From Aeromicrobium tamlense (lineage in GTDB: Bacteria; Actinomycetota; Actinomycetes; Propionibacteriales; Nocardioidaceae), in the NCBI RefSeq assembly GCF_013408555.1, contig NZ_JACBZN010000001.1, positions 1,116,001 to 1,180,000 of the forward strand: 64,000 bases of DNA. Reading direction: 5' to 3'. Both the position numbers and the translations under genes were made by a program. This document shows, in pieces, positions 50,447-60,721 of the stretch. Under the pieces are notes generated by a model. The model was not told the DNA's origin. It worked only from the letters and a program-made list of their open reading frames with translations, and did no database searches. The stretch's first letter is position 1, and each line of letters starts with the position of its first letter.

Positions 50447-51415
50447 TCATTGTCCCCCGAGCAGCGGCACGGTCCCGAACGCGTCGGCGCGCACGGTGAG
50501 TCGGACGCCGGCGAGCTCGATCGTGGAGCCGGGCCCGAAGGGCTGCCACGCGTCGTTCGACAGGCGCTCGCCGTCGACCACCGTCCCGTTCGTGCTGCCC
50601 AGGTCCCGGATCTCCCAGCCGCCGCCGCGGTGGCGCACGGCGGCATGGCGACCCGAGACCTCCGGGGCGGTGAGCCGTACGGGGGACTGGTCGCCCCGAC
50701 CCAGCACGACGATCGACCCCTTCTCCACGTGGGCGGATCCGTCGGGCCCCACCAGCTCGATCCCGGACCGGCCGACGGCCACGGTGGCAGGCTCGCGAGT
50801 CTGGTCGATCTGGGCCGCGGTCCAGGTGGCGGTGATCGGACCGGTGTCGTCCGTGGCGAGCGACACCGACCGCGGGCTCGCGACCCGCGCCCAGGCGGCC
50901 GCCCGTTGGGCGTCGGTGCCGGTCGGGGCCGACGCGACCGGCTCGGGAGCGGTGGGGCGGCCGACCCCGCGCGCCGGCGGGATCCAGCCGGGACGGAGGA
51001 CCGGGTCGATCTCGATGGCCACCTGCACGTCCGTGGGCACCTTCCACTGGTTGCGGGCGGCGTGCTTGAGGTACAGCTGGACGGCATCGCGCTCGAGCCC
51101 CGAGAGCTCGCCTTCGGGAGCGAGGCGCTCGGCGTCCTCCGGGGAGATCCGCACGACGAGGCGCGGGTGGGCGTGCCGCTCGCCGCTGGGCATGACGACG
51201 TGCTGACTCGTCACGGCGCGGGCGAACCGGCGCCGCAGGGCGCCGGGCGTCGCGGTCGGCAGCGACGTGAGACGGGCGGCCGCCTCGACGGCCGTCGACC
51301 GGATCGAGACCGTGCCGAACACCGAGCGGGCGACCAGCAGCGCCACGACCACGACGCCGAGGAACACCGCGAGCACGACTAGATTGGATCCGAGGGTCGT
51401 CAGCGAGTCGATCAT
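50447..51415 (-). CDS. FHA-domain protein with N-terminal membrane anchor
   Basis: A 322-residue protein: N-terminal hydrophobic segment (LVVLAVFLGVVVVALLVARS), a DUF3662-like domain (LVVRISPEDAERLAPE), an alanine/proline linker, and an FHA domain at about 220-315 with GRGD, VSGRHAAVRH and STNGTVVDG, which binds phosphothreonine. It is probably a docking substrate of the kinase encoded directly after it. It is divergent from the FHA-like gene at 51488. Confidence 0.87.
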   Translation of the reverse strand: MIDSLTTLGSNLVVLAVFLGVVVVALLVARSVFGTVSIRSTAVEAAARLTSLPTATPGALRRRFARAVTSQHVVMPSGERHAHPRLVVRISPEDAERLAPEGELSGLERDAVQLYLKHAARNQWKVPTDVQVAIEIDPVLRPGWIPPARGVGRPTAPEPVASAPTGTDAQRAAAWARVASPRSVSLATDDTGPITATWTAAQIDQTREPATVAVGRSGIELVGPDGSAHVEKGSIVVLGRGDQSPVRLTAPEVSGRHAAVRHRGGGWEIRDLGSTNGTVVDGERLSNDAWQPFGPGSTIELAGVRLTVRADAFGTVPLLGGQ

Positions 51416-51487
51416 GACGCCAGCGTGCGGCCCCCGGATCGGTGGTGTCGAGCCGCCGTGGAACACGTTCCGCGCGAGGGGACTCAC

Positions 51488-52207
51488 ATGCGCATCGCCT
51501 GGTCGACCGACGCCGGCCCGTCCGGCACGGCCGAGCTCGAGCCGGGGCAGCGGTGCGTCGTCGCCCGCCGGATGGACCTGCCCACGGACCGGCTGGTCGC
51601 GGCCACGGAGATCGACGGATCGTGCTTCGTCTTCGTGCGGCTGCCGTACGTCAGCGACCCGGCCCTCGTGCTCACGGCCTCGGCGGACCGCCCGGCGCTC
51701 TACCGAGGCCAGCGCGCGAACGGCGCGATCGTCGAGGTCAGGACCGGCACCGGCGAGATCACCGTCCCCGCGGCCGGCCAGCACCTGTCGTTGCCGCACA
51801 CACGCACCGAGGTGTCGTTGCGCTTCCCGGACCTGGTCATGACGCTCGACATCGAGACACCGCAGCAGGCGCCGACGGAGGGCTCCGGGACGGTGCAGCT
51901 GGGCGTCGCCGCGCTGGAGGGCGATGACGGGTGGCTCGTCGGAGCGCTCGCCGTGGCGCTCTCGCCGCCACACGGTGTGGTCGCCCACGGGGACCTGAAG
52001 ACGGCGTTCGCGACGTGGCGTGGCATCCCCGAGCCGAGTGACGGCGCCTTCGACCGCAACGTCCTGCGCCCGGCGCTGGCGCGGCGCTCGATCGACCTCC
52101 CCGGGCCGCGGCTGAACAAGATCGTCTACCTCGTCGAGCGGTGTCGCGCGACGACCGAGTTCCCTCCCCGGATACTCGACGAGATCCGCGCGGGGCTCGA
52201 CCCCTAG
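51488..52207 (+). CDS. Unknown protein next to FHA/kinase genes
   Basis: A 239-residue soluble protein starting at ATG 51488 (ribosome-binding site GAGGGG). No signal or membrane segment. The N-terminal half is beta-rich and carries RAPAL-like elements; the C-terminal half contains LNKIVYLVERCRATTEFPPRILDEIRAG, a helical winged-helix-like end that resembles transcriptional-regulator-type C-termini seen in some actinobacterial FHA operons. It is divergent from the FHA gene and lies just upstream of yajC. Function not assigned. Confidence 0.6.
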   Translation: MRIAWSTDAGPSGTAELEPGQRCVVARRMDLPTDRLVAATEIDGSCFVFVRLPYVSDPALVLTASADRPALYRGQRANGAIVEVRTGTGEITVPAAGQHLSLPHTRTEVSLRFPDLVMTLDIETPQQAPTEGSGTVQLGVAALEGDDGWLVGALAVALSPPHGVVAHGDLKTAFATWRGIPEPSDGAFDRNVLRPALARRSIDLPGPRLNKIVYLVERCRATTEFPPRILDEIRAGLDP

Positions 52208-52218
52208 AATCGATCGGG

Positions 52219-52491
52219 ATGAGTCCCGCTGACCTGATTCCCCTCCTCCTTCTTGCCGTCGTCTTCTTCCTGCTGATCATCCGGCCGATGCGTGCGCGCC
52301 AGAAGCAGTACACCGAGCTGCGCCAGATGCAGGACGCCCTCCAGCCGGGCGCCCGCGTCATGATCAGCAGCGGCATCCACGGCACCGTGCAGAGCCTCGC
52401 CGACGAGACGATCGACCTCGAGGTCGCGCCCGGCGTCGTCATCACCGTCGCCCGCGCCGCGGTCGCCGAAGTGATCGACCCCCAGGCATGA
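52219..52491 (+). CDS. yajC: Preprotein translocase subunit YajC
   Basis: A 90-residue membrane protein with one N-terminal hydrophobic segment (LIPLLLLAVVFFLLIIRPM) and a soluble C-terminus containing QPGARVMISSGIHGTV. It belongs to the SecDF-YajC complex. In most actinobacteria secD and secF follow it; here apt begins directly after, overlapping by ATGA, so the rest of the complex must be encoded elsewhere. Confidence 0.93.
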   Translation: MSPADLIPLLLLAVVFFLLIIRPMRARQKQYTELRQMQDALQPGARVMISSGIHGTVQSLADETIDLEVAPGVVITVARAAVAEVIDPQA

Positions 52492-53018
52492 GCGACTTCC
52501 CCGAGGTCGCCGCGCGCCTCGTGCGCGCCATCGAGGACTGGCCCGAGGCCGGCGTCACGTTCCGTGACATCACCCCGTTGCTCGCCGCCCCCGAGGGCCT
52601 GCGCGCCACCGTCGACGCCCTCGTCGACGCCGCGCGCGCATTCGGCCCGCTCGACGTCGTCGCCGGCGTCGAGGCCCGTGGGTTCCTGCTCGCGCCGCTG
52701 ATCGCCGAGGCGCTCGGCATCGGCCTCGTGCCGGTCCGCAAGGCCGGCAAGCTGCCGGCGCGGACCCTCGCGGAGAACTACTCCCTCGAGTACGGCGAGG
52801 CGGTCGTGGAGATCCACGCCGACGCCGTCACCGAGGGTGCCCGCGTCCTCCTCGTCGACGACGTCCTCGCCACGGGCGGCACGCTGGCCGCCTCCCGGCG
52901 CCTGTTCGAGCGCGCCGGCGCCGAGGTCGCCGGCGGGCTCGTCCTCATCGAGCTGCCCGCCCTGGGCGGCCGCGACGCCCTCGGCGACCTCGCCCTGACC
53001 GCACTCCTGGAGTACTGA
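52488..53018 (+). CDS. apt: Adenine phosphoribosyltransferase
   Basis: Salvages adenine to AMP using PRPP. 176 residues with the FRDITPLLAAP start, VAGVEARGFLLAPLIAEALG, and the PRPP-binding RVLLVDDVLATGGTL. It overlaps yajC and a 30-codon ORF; relA is next. The order yajC-apt-relA lacks secD/secF. Confidence 0.96.
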   Translation: MSDFPEVAARLVRAIEDWPEAGVTFRDITPLLAAPEGLRATVDALVDAARAFGPLDVVAGVEARGFLLAPLIAEALGIGLVPVRKAGKLPARTLAENYSLEYGEAVVEIHADAVTEGARVLLVDDVLATGGTLAASRRLFERAGAEVAGGLVLIELPALGGRDALGDLALTALLEY

Positions 53019-53110
53019 TGAGCCAGAACACCGTCCGCATCGTCGCCATCATCGCGATCGCCGCGCTCGTGCTCGGCGTGTTCGCGTCGGTGATCTCCGG
53101 CGCGCTCTGA
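53018..53110 (+). CDS. 30-residue single-span membrane peptide
   Basis: A 30-codon reading frame whose ATG overlaps the apt stop (TGATG). Nearly all of it is one hydrophobic segment (VRIVAIIAIAALVLGVFAS). Coupled start and membrane character support translation. It lies between apt and relA. No family is recognised. Confidence 0.55.
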   Translation: MSQNTVRIVAIIAIAALVLGVFASVISGAL

Positions 53111-53145
53111 CCGGGCCTCCGTAGGATGGACTGAAGGAGGCACGC

Positions 53146-55470
53146 GTGGCTGAGCGGACCGAGGGATCCTCGACGAAGCCGGCCGAGTCCAGGACACCTG
53201 ACTCGGCGCGGACGTCCTCGCGCGTGCGCAGCCGCCTCGCGCGGATCGGCGGCCGGTCCACCGGCGCCGGCAACCCGGTGCTCGACCCGCTCATCAAGGT
53301 CTACCGCGACACGCATCCCAAGGGCGACGTCACCGCGATCCAGAAGGCCTACGAGGTCGCCGCTGCGATGCACGAGGGTCAGAAGCGCAAGAGCGGCGAC
53401 CCGTACATCACGCACCCGCTGGCCGTCGCCACGATCCTGGCCGAGCTCGGCATGACCGCGCCCACCCTGTGCGCCGCGCTGCTCCACGACACGGTCGAGG
53501 ACACCTCGTACACGATCGAGCAGCTGCGCAAGGACTTCGGCGACGAGGTCGTGCACCTGGTCGACGGCGTCACGAAGCTCGACAAGGTCAAGTACGGCGA
53601 TTCGGCCCAGTCCGAGACGATCCGCAAGATGGTCGTCGCGATGGCGCGCGACATCCGCGTGCTGGTCATCAAGCTCGCCGACCGCCTGCACAACATGCGC
53701 ACCCTGCGCTACCTGCGCCAGGACAAGCAGGAGCGCATCGCCCGCGAGACGATCGAGATCTTCGCGCCCCTGGCCCACCGCCTGGGCATGAACACGATCA
53801 AGTGGGAGCTCGAGGACCTGTCGTTCGCGACCCTGCACCCCAAGGTCTACGACGAGATCGTGCGCCTGGTCGCCGAGCGCGCGCCGTCCCGCGAGGCGTT
53901 CCTGGAGCGCGTGATCCGCGACGTGAACTCCGACCTCGGGCACGCCAAGATCAAGGCGAAGATCACGGGCCGGCCGAAGCACTACTTCTCGATCTACCAG
54001 AAGATGCTCGTGCGGGGCCGCGACTTCTCCGACATCTTCGACCTCGTGGGCGTGCGCATCCTCGTCGACGACGTGGCCGACTGCTACGCCGTGCTCGGCG
54101 TCCTGCACGCGCGCTGGAACCCGATCCCGGGCCGCTTCAAGGACTACATCAGCGTCCCGAAGTTCAACATGTACCAGTCGCTGCACACCACCGTGATCGG
54201 CCCGCAGGGCAAGCCGGTCGAGCTGCAGATCCGCACGTACGCCATGCACCGTCGCGCCGAGTTCGGCGTCGCGGCGCACTGGAAGTACAAGGAGGAGTCG
54301 CTGGCGGCGGTCGGCGGCAAGGCGTCCAAGGGCGCCCCCGGCGGCAACGAGATGGTGTGGCTGCGCGAGCTCGTCGACTGGCAGTCCGAGACCGAGGACT
54401 CGAGCGACTTCCTGGACTCACTGCGCTTCGAGATGCAGAACGCCGGCGTCTACGCGTACACGCCGCGAGGCGATCTCATCCAGCTGCCCGCCGGGGCCAC
54501 GCCCGTGGACTTCGCGTACGGCGTGCACACCGAGGTCGGTCACACGTGCGTCGGCGCCCGGGTCAACGGCCGCCTCGTCTCGTTGGAGTCCAAGCTCGAG
54601 AGCGGCGACGTCGTCGAGATCTTCACGTCGAAGTCGCCCACGGCCGGACCGAGCCGCGACTGGCTCGACTTCGTCAAGAGTCCCCGCGCCCGCAACAAGA
54701 TCCGCCAGTGGTTCACGAAGGAGCGCCGCGAGGAGGCCATCGACCACGGCAAGGACCTCATCGCGAAGCAGATGCGCAAGGAGGGCCTCCCGATGCATCG
54801 CCTGTTCCGGCAGGCGAACCTCGACACGGTGGCCAAGGAGATGGGCCACGCCGACATCGCCGCGCTGTACGCGGCGGTGGGGGAGAGCAACGTCGGCGCG
54901 CAGAACGTCGTCGACCGCGTCATCGACCTCGCCGGCGGCCGTGAGGGCGCCGAGGAGGAGGCGGCCGAGGCCACGGCGATGCCGTTGCGCACGAGCCGCT
55001 CGGTCACGTCGGTCCGCGGCGACGCGGGCGTCGAGGTCGTGGGCGTGTCGGGCGACGTCATGGTCAAGCTGGCGCGCTGCTGCACTCCAGTGCCCGGTGA
55101 CGCCATCCAGGGCTTCGTCACGCGCGGCTCCGGCATCTCGGTGCACCGCACCGACTGCGTGAACTTCACCGAGCTGGCCCACCAGACGGAGCGCGTCGTG
55201 GACGTGCGCTGGATCGCGAACGCGAAGACGACGTTCCTGGTGGCGATGCAGGTCGAGGGCCTCGACCGCCCGCACCTGCTGTCCGACATCACCAAGGTGA
55301 TCTCCGACCAGCACGTCAACATCCTGTCGGCCACCCTCAGCACCGGGCGCGACCGCGTCGCGAAGAGCCGCTTCACCTTCGAGATGGCCGACGCCAAGCA
55401 CCTCGGCGCCGTCCTCAAGGCCGTCGGCAACGTCCCCGGCGTCTTCGACGCCTACCGCGTCACCCAGTAG
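53146..55470 (+). CDS. relA: Bifunctional (p)ppGpp synthetase/hydrolase
   Basis: Stringent-response RSH enzyme, 774 residues: hydrolase HD domain with LLHDTVEDT (H114, D115), synthetase domain with [15 protein letters not shown] domain, and a C-terminal ACT domain. Both activities look intact, so it is a full-length Rel of actinobacteria. Start GTG 53146, preceded by AAGGAGG. It is followed by a 69-bp palindrome and the convergent DUF349 gene. Confidence 0.97.
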   Translation: MAERTEGSSTKPAESRTPDSARTSSRVRSRLARIGGRSTGAGNPVLDPLIKVYRDTHPKGDVTAIQKAYEVAAAMHEGQKRKSGDPYITHPLAVATILAELGMTAPTLCAALLHDTVEDTSYTIEQLRKDFGDEVVHLVDGVTKLDKVKYGDSAQSETIRKMVVAMARDIRVLVIKLADRLHNMRTLRYLRQDKQERIARETIEIFAPLAHRLGMNTIKWELEDLSFATLHPKVYDEIVRLVAERAPSREAFLERVIRDVNSDLGHAKIKAKITGRPKHYFSIYQKMLVRGRDFSDIFDLVGVRILVDDVADCYAVLGVLHARWNPIPGRFKDYISVPKFNMYQSLHTTVIGPQGKPVELQIRTYAMHRRAEFGVAAHWKYKEESLAAVGGKASKGAPGGNEMVWLRELVDWQSETEDSSDFLDSLRFEMQNAGVYAYTPRGDLIQLPAGATPVDFAYGVHTEVGHTCVGARVNGRLVSLESKLESGDVVEIFTSKSPTAGPSRDWLDFVKSPRARNKIRQWFTKERREEAIDHGKDLIAKQMRKEGLPMHRLFRQANLDTVAKEMGHADIAALYAAVGESNVGAQNVVDRVIDLAGGREGAEEEAAEATAMPLRTSRSVTSVRGDAGVEVVGVSGDVMVKLARCCTPVPGDAIQGFVTRGSGISVHRTDCVNFTELAHQTERVVDVRWIANAKTTFLVAMQVEGLDRPHLLSDITKVISDQHVNILSATLSTGRDRVAKSRFTFEMADAKHLGAVLKAVGNVPGVFDAYRVTQ

Positions 55471-55489
55471 CCCGCGCCTCCGGCGCGCG

Positions 55490-55558
55490 AGATGTGTAGC
55501 GCTGTCCACCCTTTTACCGGCAGAACCGGCTGAAAAGGGTGGACAGCGCTACAGATCT
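55490..55558. repeat. 69-bp palindromic repeat, copy 3
   Basis: Third copy, 21 bp after relA. Arms pair perfectly over 21 bp (TGTAGCGCTGTCCACCC and TTTT). Against copies 1 and 2, stem positions 13 and 15 changed from G.A to C.G with matching changes on the other arm, so pairing is kept. The left flank (55474-55491) is an 18-bp sequence that copy 2 carries in reverse complement. It lies between convergent relA and DUF349. Confidence 0.9.
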
Positions 55559-55580
55559 GGAGCCCGAAGGGCTCGGAGCC

Positions 55581-56804
55581 TCAGCTGAAGTCGGAGGCGG
55601 TGCGGCGGGCGATGTCGAGGAAGGCCTGGCGGGACTCGAGGTTCTCGCGGAGCTTCGCGACCTTCTTCGTGTCGCCGGCGGCCTCGGCCTTGGCGATGTC
55701 GGCCTCGATGCCGGCGATGGCGTCCTCGAGCTTGGTGATCATGTCGTCCGCGCGGGCCGACTTCTCGGGGTCGGTGCGCTTCCACTCCTGGTCACCGGCG
55801 TCGCGGATCGCCTTCTCGACGGCGCGGATGCGACCCTCGAGCTCCTTGATCTGGTCGCGCGGGACCTTGCCCGCGGCCTCCCAGCGGTCGGCGATGTCGT
55901 GCCAGGCGCGACGCGTGGCCTCGAGGTCCTTGATCGGCAGCAGCGCCTCGGCCTCGACGAGGATCTCGCGCTTGACCGCGGCGTTCTCGGCGAACTCGGA
56001 CTCCTGCGCGGCGTTCGCGGCCTCGCGAGCCTGGAAGAAGACGTCCTGGGCGGCGCGGAAGCGCTTCCACAGCTTGTCCTCGACGTTGCGCGGCGCGGAG
56101 CCGGCGGCCTTCCAGCGCTGCATGAGGTCGCGGTAGGCGCCGGAGGTCGGCCCCCACTCGGTGGAGCCGGAGAGCGCCTCGGCCTCCTCGATCAGCTTCT
56201 CCTTGATCTTCTTGGCCTCGTCGCGGCGGACGCTCTGCTCGCCGAAGTGGGCCTTGCGCTTCTTCGTGTACGCGGTGCGGGCGCTGGAGAAGCGGTGCCA
56301 CAGCTCGTCGTCGGCGGCCTTGCTGAGCCGGGGGAGCGCCTTCCACTCGTCGAGCAGCGCGCGCAGCCGGTCGGCGCCGTTGCGCCAGTCCTGGCCGGCG
56401 CCGATCTTCTCGGCCTCGGCGACGATGCGCGTCTTGGCCTCGGTGGCCTCGGCGGTGCGCTGCTCGCGCTCGGCCTTGCGCTTGGCCCGCAGCTCGCCCA
56501 GGGCCGGCTCGAGCTTGTCGAGGCGCGCGGACAGCGACGCGAGGTCGCCGATCGCCTGCGCGTCGACGAGCTGCTCGCGGATGGTCGCGATCGCCTTCGT
56601 GGCGTCGTCGGGCGAGACGGTGCCGGCCTCGATCCGCTTCTCCAGCAGATCGACCTCGGTCTCGAGGTTGTCGAAGCGTCGCGTGTAGAACGCGAGCGCC
56701 TCGTCGGCGTCGCCGCCGGTCACCCATTGTCCGATCAGACGCTCGCCGTCGCCCTCTTTGACGTAGACGTTGCCGTCCGCGTCGACGCGGCCCCAGTCAC
56801 TCAT
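55581..56804 (-). CDS. DUF349 domain protein
   Basis: A 407-residue, largely helical, charged protein with several DUF349 repeats (for example WRNGADRLRALLDEWKALPRLSK, WGPTSGAYRDLMQRWKAAGSAPR). Actinobacteria carry it downstream of relA; it has no membrane segment. Function unknown. Its stop faces the 69-bp repeat. Confidence 0.88.
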   Translation of the reverse strand: MSDWGRVDADGNVYVKEGDGERLIGQWVTGGDADEALAFYTRRFDNLETEVDLLEKRIEAGTVSPDDATKAIATIREQLVDAQAIGDLASLSARLDKLEPALGELRAKRKAEREQRTAEATEAKTRIVAEAEKIGAGQDWRNGADRLRALLDEWKALPRLSKAADDELWHRFSSARTAYTKKRKAHFGEQSVRRDEAKKIKEKLIEEAEALSGSTEWGPTSGAYRDLMQRWKAAGSAPRNVEDKLWKRFRAAQDVFFQAREAANAAQESEFAENAAVKREILVEAEALLPIKDLEATRRAWHDIADRWEAAGKVPRDQIKELEGRIRAVEKAIRDAGDQEWKRTDPEKSARADDMITKLEDAIAGIEADIAKAEAAGDTKKVAKLRENLESRQAFLDIARRTASDFS

Positions 56805-56860
56805 GGCGGTCAGTCTAGGAGGTTCGCGGCGCTGGGTCCTCCTCGCGTACCCTGACAGGC

Positions 56861-57556
56861 GTGCTTCTCACCGCCTTCCCCGCCGGACCGCTGCAGGCGA
56901 ACTGCTATTTCGTCGCCTCCGGACCCGGCCAGCCGTGCGCGATCGTCGACCCCGGGATGCAGTCCTTCGAGGGCGTCCGCGCCGTCGTCGCCGAGCACGA
57001 CCTGACCCCGGCGGCCGTGCTGGTCACCCACGGCCACTTCGACCACATGTGGGACGCCGCGCAGGTCGCCGACGCCTACGGCTGCCCGCTGTGGATCCAC
57101 CCGGCCGACCGGCACCTGCTCGCCGACCCGATGGCCGCGATCTCGAACGAGTCGGCGGCGATGCTGCGCCAGCAGCTCGGCGAGATCGACGAGTCCCAGT
57201 TCTCCGAGCCCGCCGACATCCGCGACGCAGTCGACGGCGCCACGATCGAGGTCGGCGACCTGACGCTCACGGTCGACCACTGCCCGGGCCACACGCCGGG
57301 CACGGTCGCGTACCGCGTCGACTACACGGGCCCCGAGCCCGTCTCGCAGATCATGTTCTCCGGCGACTTCCTGTTCTACGGCTCGATCGGCCGCACCGAC
57401 CTGGTCGGCGGCGTGCACGCCGAGATGCTGCGCAGCCTGCAGTCCAAGGTGCTGACGCTGCCCGACGACGTTGTCGTCCTGCCGGGCCACGGCCAGCAGA
57501 CCTCGATCGGCCGCGAGAAGGCCACGAACCCGTTCCTCGCGGAGCTGACGGCATGA
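56861..57556 (+). CDS. MBL-fold hydrolase (glyoxalase-II-like)
   Basis: A 231-residue metallo-beta-lactamase-fold protein: VTHGHFDHMWD supplies the HxHxDH ligands, GHTPGTVAY and SGDFLF, and PGHGQQT later ones. It resembles hydroxyacylglutathione hydrolases, but as mycothiol-type actinobacteria lack glutathione, another thioester or peroxide-type substrate is likely. GTG 56861. It precedes hisS. Confidence 0.88.
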   Translation: MLLTAFPAGPLQANCYFVASGPGQPCAIVDPGMQSFEGVRAVVAEHDLTPAAVLVTHGHFDHMWDAAQVADAYGCPLWIHPADRHLLADPMAAISNESAAMLRQQLGEIDESQFSEPADIRDAVDGATIEVGDLTLTVDHCPGHTPGTVAYRVDYTGPEPVSQIMFSGDFLFYGSIGRTDLVGGVHAEMLRSLQSKVLTLPDDVVVLPGHGQQTSIGREKATNPFLAELTA

Positions 57557-57632
57557 TCGAGCGCCAGCGAGATCCATTCAGGCACCTCATGTCGGCGCGT
57601 CCGTACCGTGCTTCTTCGACGGAGGTGTCGTC

Positions 57633-58955
57633 ATGAGCAGACTGAGCGGCTTCCCGGAGTTCCTGCCGGCGGAGCGGAACGTCGAGCTCGTCGTGCTCGA
57701 CCACCTCGCGCGCGTCTTCGAGCTGCACGGGTTCGGCAACATCGAGACCCGCGCCGTCGAGCCGCTCGAGACGCTGCTGCGCAAGGGCGAGATCGACAAG
57801 GAGGTCTACGCCGTCCGCCGCCTGCACGCCGACGAGTCCGAGGCCTCCGAGCTGGCCCTGCACTTCGACCTCACCGTGCCGTTCGCGCGCTACGTCGTGG
57901 AGAACGCCGGCCACCTGCAGTTCCCGTTCCGCCGCTACCAGATCCAGAAGGTCTGGCGCGGCGAGCGCCCGCAGGCCGGCCGCTTCCGTGAGTTCACGCA
58001 GGCCGACATCGACATCGTCGGCGACGGCACGCTGCCGTTCCACTTCGACGTCGAGGTCGCCCGCGTCATGGCGGAGGCGCTCGCGGGGCTGCCCATCCCG
58101 GGCCTGTCGCTGACACTGCAGGTCAGCAACCGCAAGGTCCTCGAGGGCTTCTACCTGGGTCTGGGCATCGCCGAGCCCACGGCCGTCATGCAGGTGATCG
58201 ACAAGCTCGACAAGCTGCCGGCCGAGCGCATCGCCGAGCTGCTGACCGAGCAGGGCCTCACGCCCGATCAGGCCGAGGCGTGCCTGGCGCTGGCCGAGAT
58301 CGTCACCACCGACACGTCGTTCGTGCAGCGCGTGCGCGACCTCGGCGTCGAGCACCCGATGCTCGACGAGGGGCTCACCGAGCTCGAGGCCGTGGTCGCG
58401 GGCTGCGCCACCGTCGAGGGCGTCACCGTCACGGCCGACCTGCGCATCGCGCGCGGCCTCGACTACTACACCGGCACCGTGTTCGAGACCCGCGTGGCCG
58501 AGCACCCGGCGCTGGGCTCGATCTGCTCGGGCGGCCGCTACGACCAGCTGGCCAGCGACGGCAAGCGCACGTACCCCGGCGTCGGCCTGTCGATCGGCGT
58601 CTCGCGCCTGCTGTCCACGCTCACGACGAGCGGCATCACGTCCTCGCGCTCGGTGCCGTCGGCGGTCCTCGTGGCCGTCAACGACGAGGACTCCCGACCC
58701 GGCAGCGATGCGATCGCGCAGCGCCTGCGCGCCCGCGGCATCGCGTGCGAGGTGGCCCCGGCCGCCCAGAAGTTCGGCAAGCAGATCCGCTTCGCCGAGC
58801 GCCGCGGCATCCCGTTCGTCTGGTTCGTCACCGAGGATGGCGACCAGGTGAAGGACATCCGAACCGGTGAGCAGGTGTCGGCCGATCCCGACGCCTGGAC
58901 GCCCCCCGAGACCGACCTGCGACCGCAGGTGACCCACAAGGAGACGACAGCGTGA
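57633..58955 (+). CDS. hisS: Histidyl-tRNA synthetase
   Basis: Charges tRNA-His; class II dimer of 440 residues. Motif 2 is in [20 protein letters not shown], the histidine-specific loop is [12 protein letters not shown], and [11 protein letters not shown] follows. The C-terminal anticodon-binding domain is complete. ATG 57633 has a GGAGGT ribosome-binding site. The last bases overlap aspS. Confidence 0.97.
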   Translation: MSRLSGFPEFLPAERNVELVVLDHLARVFELHGFGNIETRAVEPLETLLRKGEIDKEVYAVRRLHADESEASELALHFDLTVPFARYVVENAGHLQFPFRRYQIQKVWRGERPQAGRFREFTQADIDIVGDGTLPFHFDVEVARVMAEALAGLPIPGLSLTLQVSNRKVLEGFYLGLGIAEPTAVMQVIDKLDKLPAERIAELLTEQGLTPDQAEACLALAEIVTTDTSFVQRVRDLGVEHPMLDEGLTELEAVVAGCATVEGVTVTADLRIARGLDYYTGTVFETRVAEHPALGSICSGGRYDQLASDGKRTYPGVGLSIGVSRLLSTLTTSGITSSRSVPSAVLVAVNDEDSRPGSDAIAQRLRARGIACEVAPAAQKFGKQIRFAERRGIPFVWFVTEDGDQVKDIRTGEQVSADPDAWTPPETDLRPQVTHKETTA

Positions 58956-60721
58956 TCCGCACCCATGACGCCGGAACCCTGACGGCCGCGAACATCGGCG
59001 AGAGCGTCACGCTCGCCGGGTGGGTCGCCCGTCGCCGCGACCACGGCGGCGTCGCCTTCATCGACCTGCGCGAGGCCAGTGGCGTCGCCCAGGTCGTCGT
59101 CCGCGAGGACGTCGCCCACCAGCTGCGCAGCGAGTTCTGCCTCAAGGTCACCGGCACGGTCCAGCGCCGTCCCGAGGGCAACGAGAACCCCGCGATCGCC
59201 ACGGGCGAGATCGAGGTCATCGCCGACGACGTCGAGATCCTGTCGCGCTCCGAGCCGCTGCCGTTCCCGATCGACGAGCACGTGGAAGTGGGCGAGGAGG
59301 CGCGGCTCAAGCATCGCTACCTCGACCTGCGCCGGCCCGCCCCGGCCCACGCGATGCGGCTGCGCTCGAAGGTCAACACGGCCGCCCGCGCCGTGCTGGA
59401 GCGCCACGACTTCGTCGAGGTCGAGACGCCCACGCTGACCCGCTCCACACCCGAGGGCGCGCGCGACTTCCTCGTTCCGGCGCGCCTGCGTCCCGGCTCC
59501 TGGTACGCGCTGCCCCAGAGCCCCCAGCTGTTCAAGCAGCTGCTCATGGTGGGCGGGCTCGAGCGGTACTACCAGATCGCGCGCTGCTACCGCGACGAGG
59601 ACTTCCGCGCCGACCGCCAGCCCGAGTTCACCCAGCTGGACATCGAGATGAGCTTCGTCGACCCCGACGACGTCATGGCGCTGGCCGAGGAGATCTACGT
59701 CGCGCTGTGGAAGCTGATCGACGTCGACCTGCCGACGCCGTTCCCGCGGATCACGTACGCCGACGCGATGAGCAAGTACGGCTCGGACAAGCCCGACCTG
59801 CGCTTCAACCTCGAGCTCGTCGAGCTGACCGACTACTTCAAGGACACGCCGTTCCGCGTCTTCCAGGCGCCGTACGTCGGCGCGGTCGTGCACCCGGGCG
59901 GCGCCTCGCAGGCCCGCCGCACGCTCGACGGCTGGCAGGAGTGGGCCAAGCAGCGCGGCGCCCGCGGGCTCGCCTACGTGCTGGTCCAGGAGGACGGCAC
60001 GCTCGGCGGACCGGTGGCCAAGAACCTGTCCGAGACCGAGCGCGAGGGCCTCGTCGAGGCCGTCGGTGCGAAGCCCGGCGACGCGGTCTACTTCTCGGCA
60101 GGCCCGGTCAAGAGCTCGCGCCAGCTGCTCGGTGCCGCGCGCATCGAGATCGCGAAGCGCGAGAACCTCATCGACGAGTCGGCGTGGGCCTTCGCGTTCG
60201 TCGTCGACTGGCCGATGTTCGAGGCCGTCAGCGAGCTCGACTCCGGCGACGTCGCCGTCGGTGGCGGCGAGTGGACCGCGGTGCACCACGCGTTCACCGC
60301 GCCCCAGGACCCGGAGACACTGGCCACGCCGGGCGACTCGCTCGCGCAGGCCTACGACATCGTCTGCAACGGCAACGAGGTCGGCGGCGGCTCGATCCGC
60401 ATCCACCGCGAGGACGTCCAGAAGCGCGTCTTCGAGATCATGGGCATCGGCGCCGAGGAGGCCCAGGAGAAGTTCGGCTTCCTGCTGGAGGCGTTCAAGT
60501 ACGGCGCCCCGCCGCACGGCGGCATCGCGTTCGGCTGGGACCGCACGGTCGCGCTGCTCGCCGGGGCCGACTCGATCCGTGAGGTCATCGCGTTCCCGAA
60601 GTCCGGCGGCGGCTACGACCCGCTGACCGCGGCGCCCGCGCCGATCACGCCCGAGCAGCGTGCCGAGGCCGGTGTCGACGCCGAGCCCGAGGCGGACGAC
60701 GAGAACGCCGACGAGGCGTGA
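58952..60721 (+). CDS. aspS: Aspartyl-tRNA synthetase
   Basis: 589 residues, bacterial type: N-terminal OB fold with [21 protein letters not shown], class II core with motif 2 [20 protein letters not shown], the GAD insertion, and motif 3 in [14 protein letters not shown]. It overlaps hisS (GTGA) and the DinB gene. Discrimination between Asp and Asn tRNAs is not determined here. Confidence 0.97.
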   Translation: MIRTHDAGTLTAANIGESVTLAGWVARRRDHGGVAFIDLREASGVAQVVVREDVAHQLRSEFCLKVTGTVQRRPEGNENPAIATGEIEVIADDVEILSRSEPLPFPIDEHVEVGEEARLKHRYLDLRRPAPAHAMRLRSKVNTAARAVLERHDFVEVETPTLTRSTPEGARDFLVPARLRPGSWYALPQSPQLFKQLLMVGGLERYYQIARCYRDEDFRADRQPEFTQLDIEMSFVDPDDVMALAEEIYVALWKLIDVDLPTPFPRITYADAMSKYGSDKPDLRFNLELVELTDYFKDTPFRVFQAPYVGAVVHPGGASQARRTLDGWQEWAKQRGARGLAYVLVQEDGTLGGPVAKNLSETEREGLVEAVGAKPGDAVYFSAGPVKSSRQLLGAARIEIAKRENLIDESAWAFAFVVDWPMFEAVSELDSGDVAVGGGEWTAVHHAFTAPQDPETLATPGDSLAQAYDIVCNGNEVGGGSIRIHREDVQKRVFEIMGIGAEEAQEKFGFLLEAFKYGAPPHGGIAFGWDRTVALLAGADSIREVIAFPKSGGGYDPLTAAPAPITPEQRAEAGVDAEPEADDENADEA

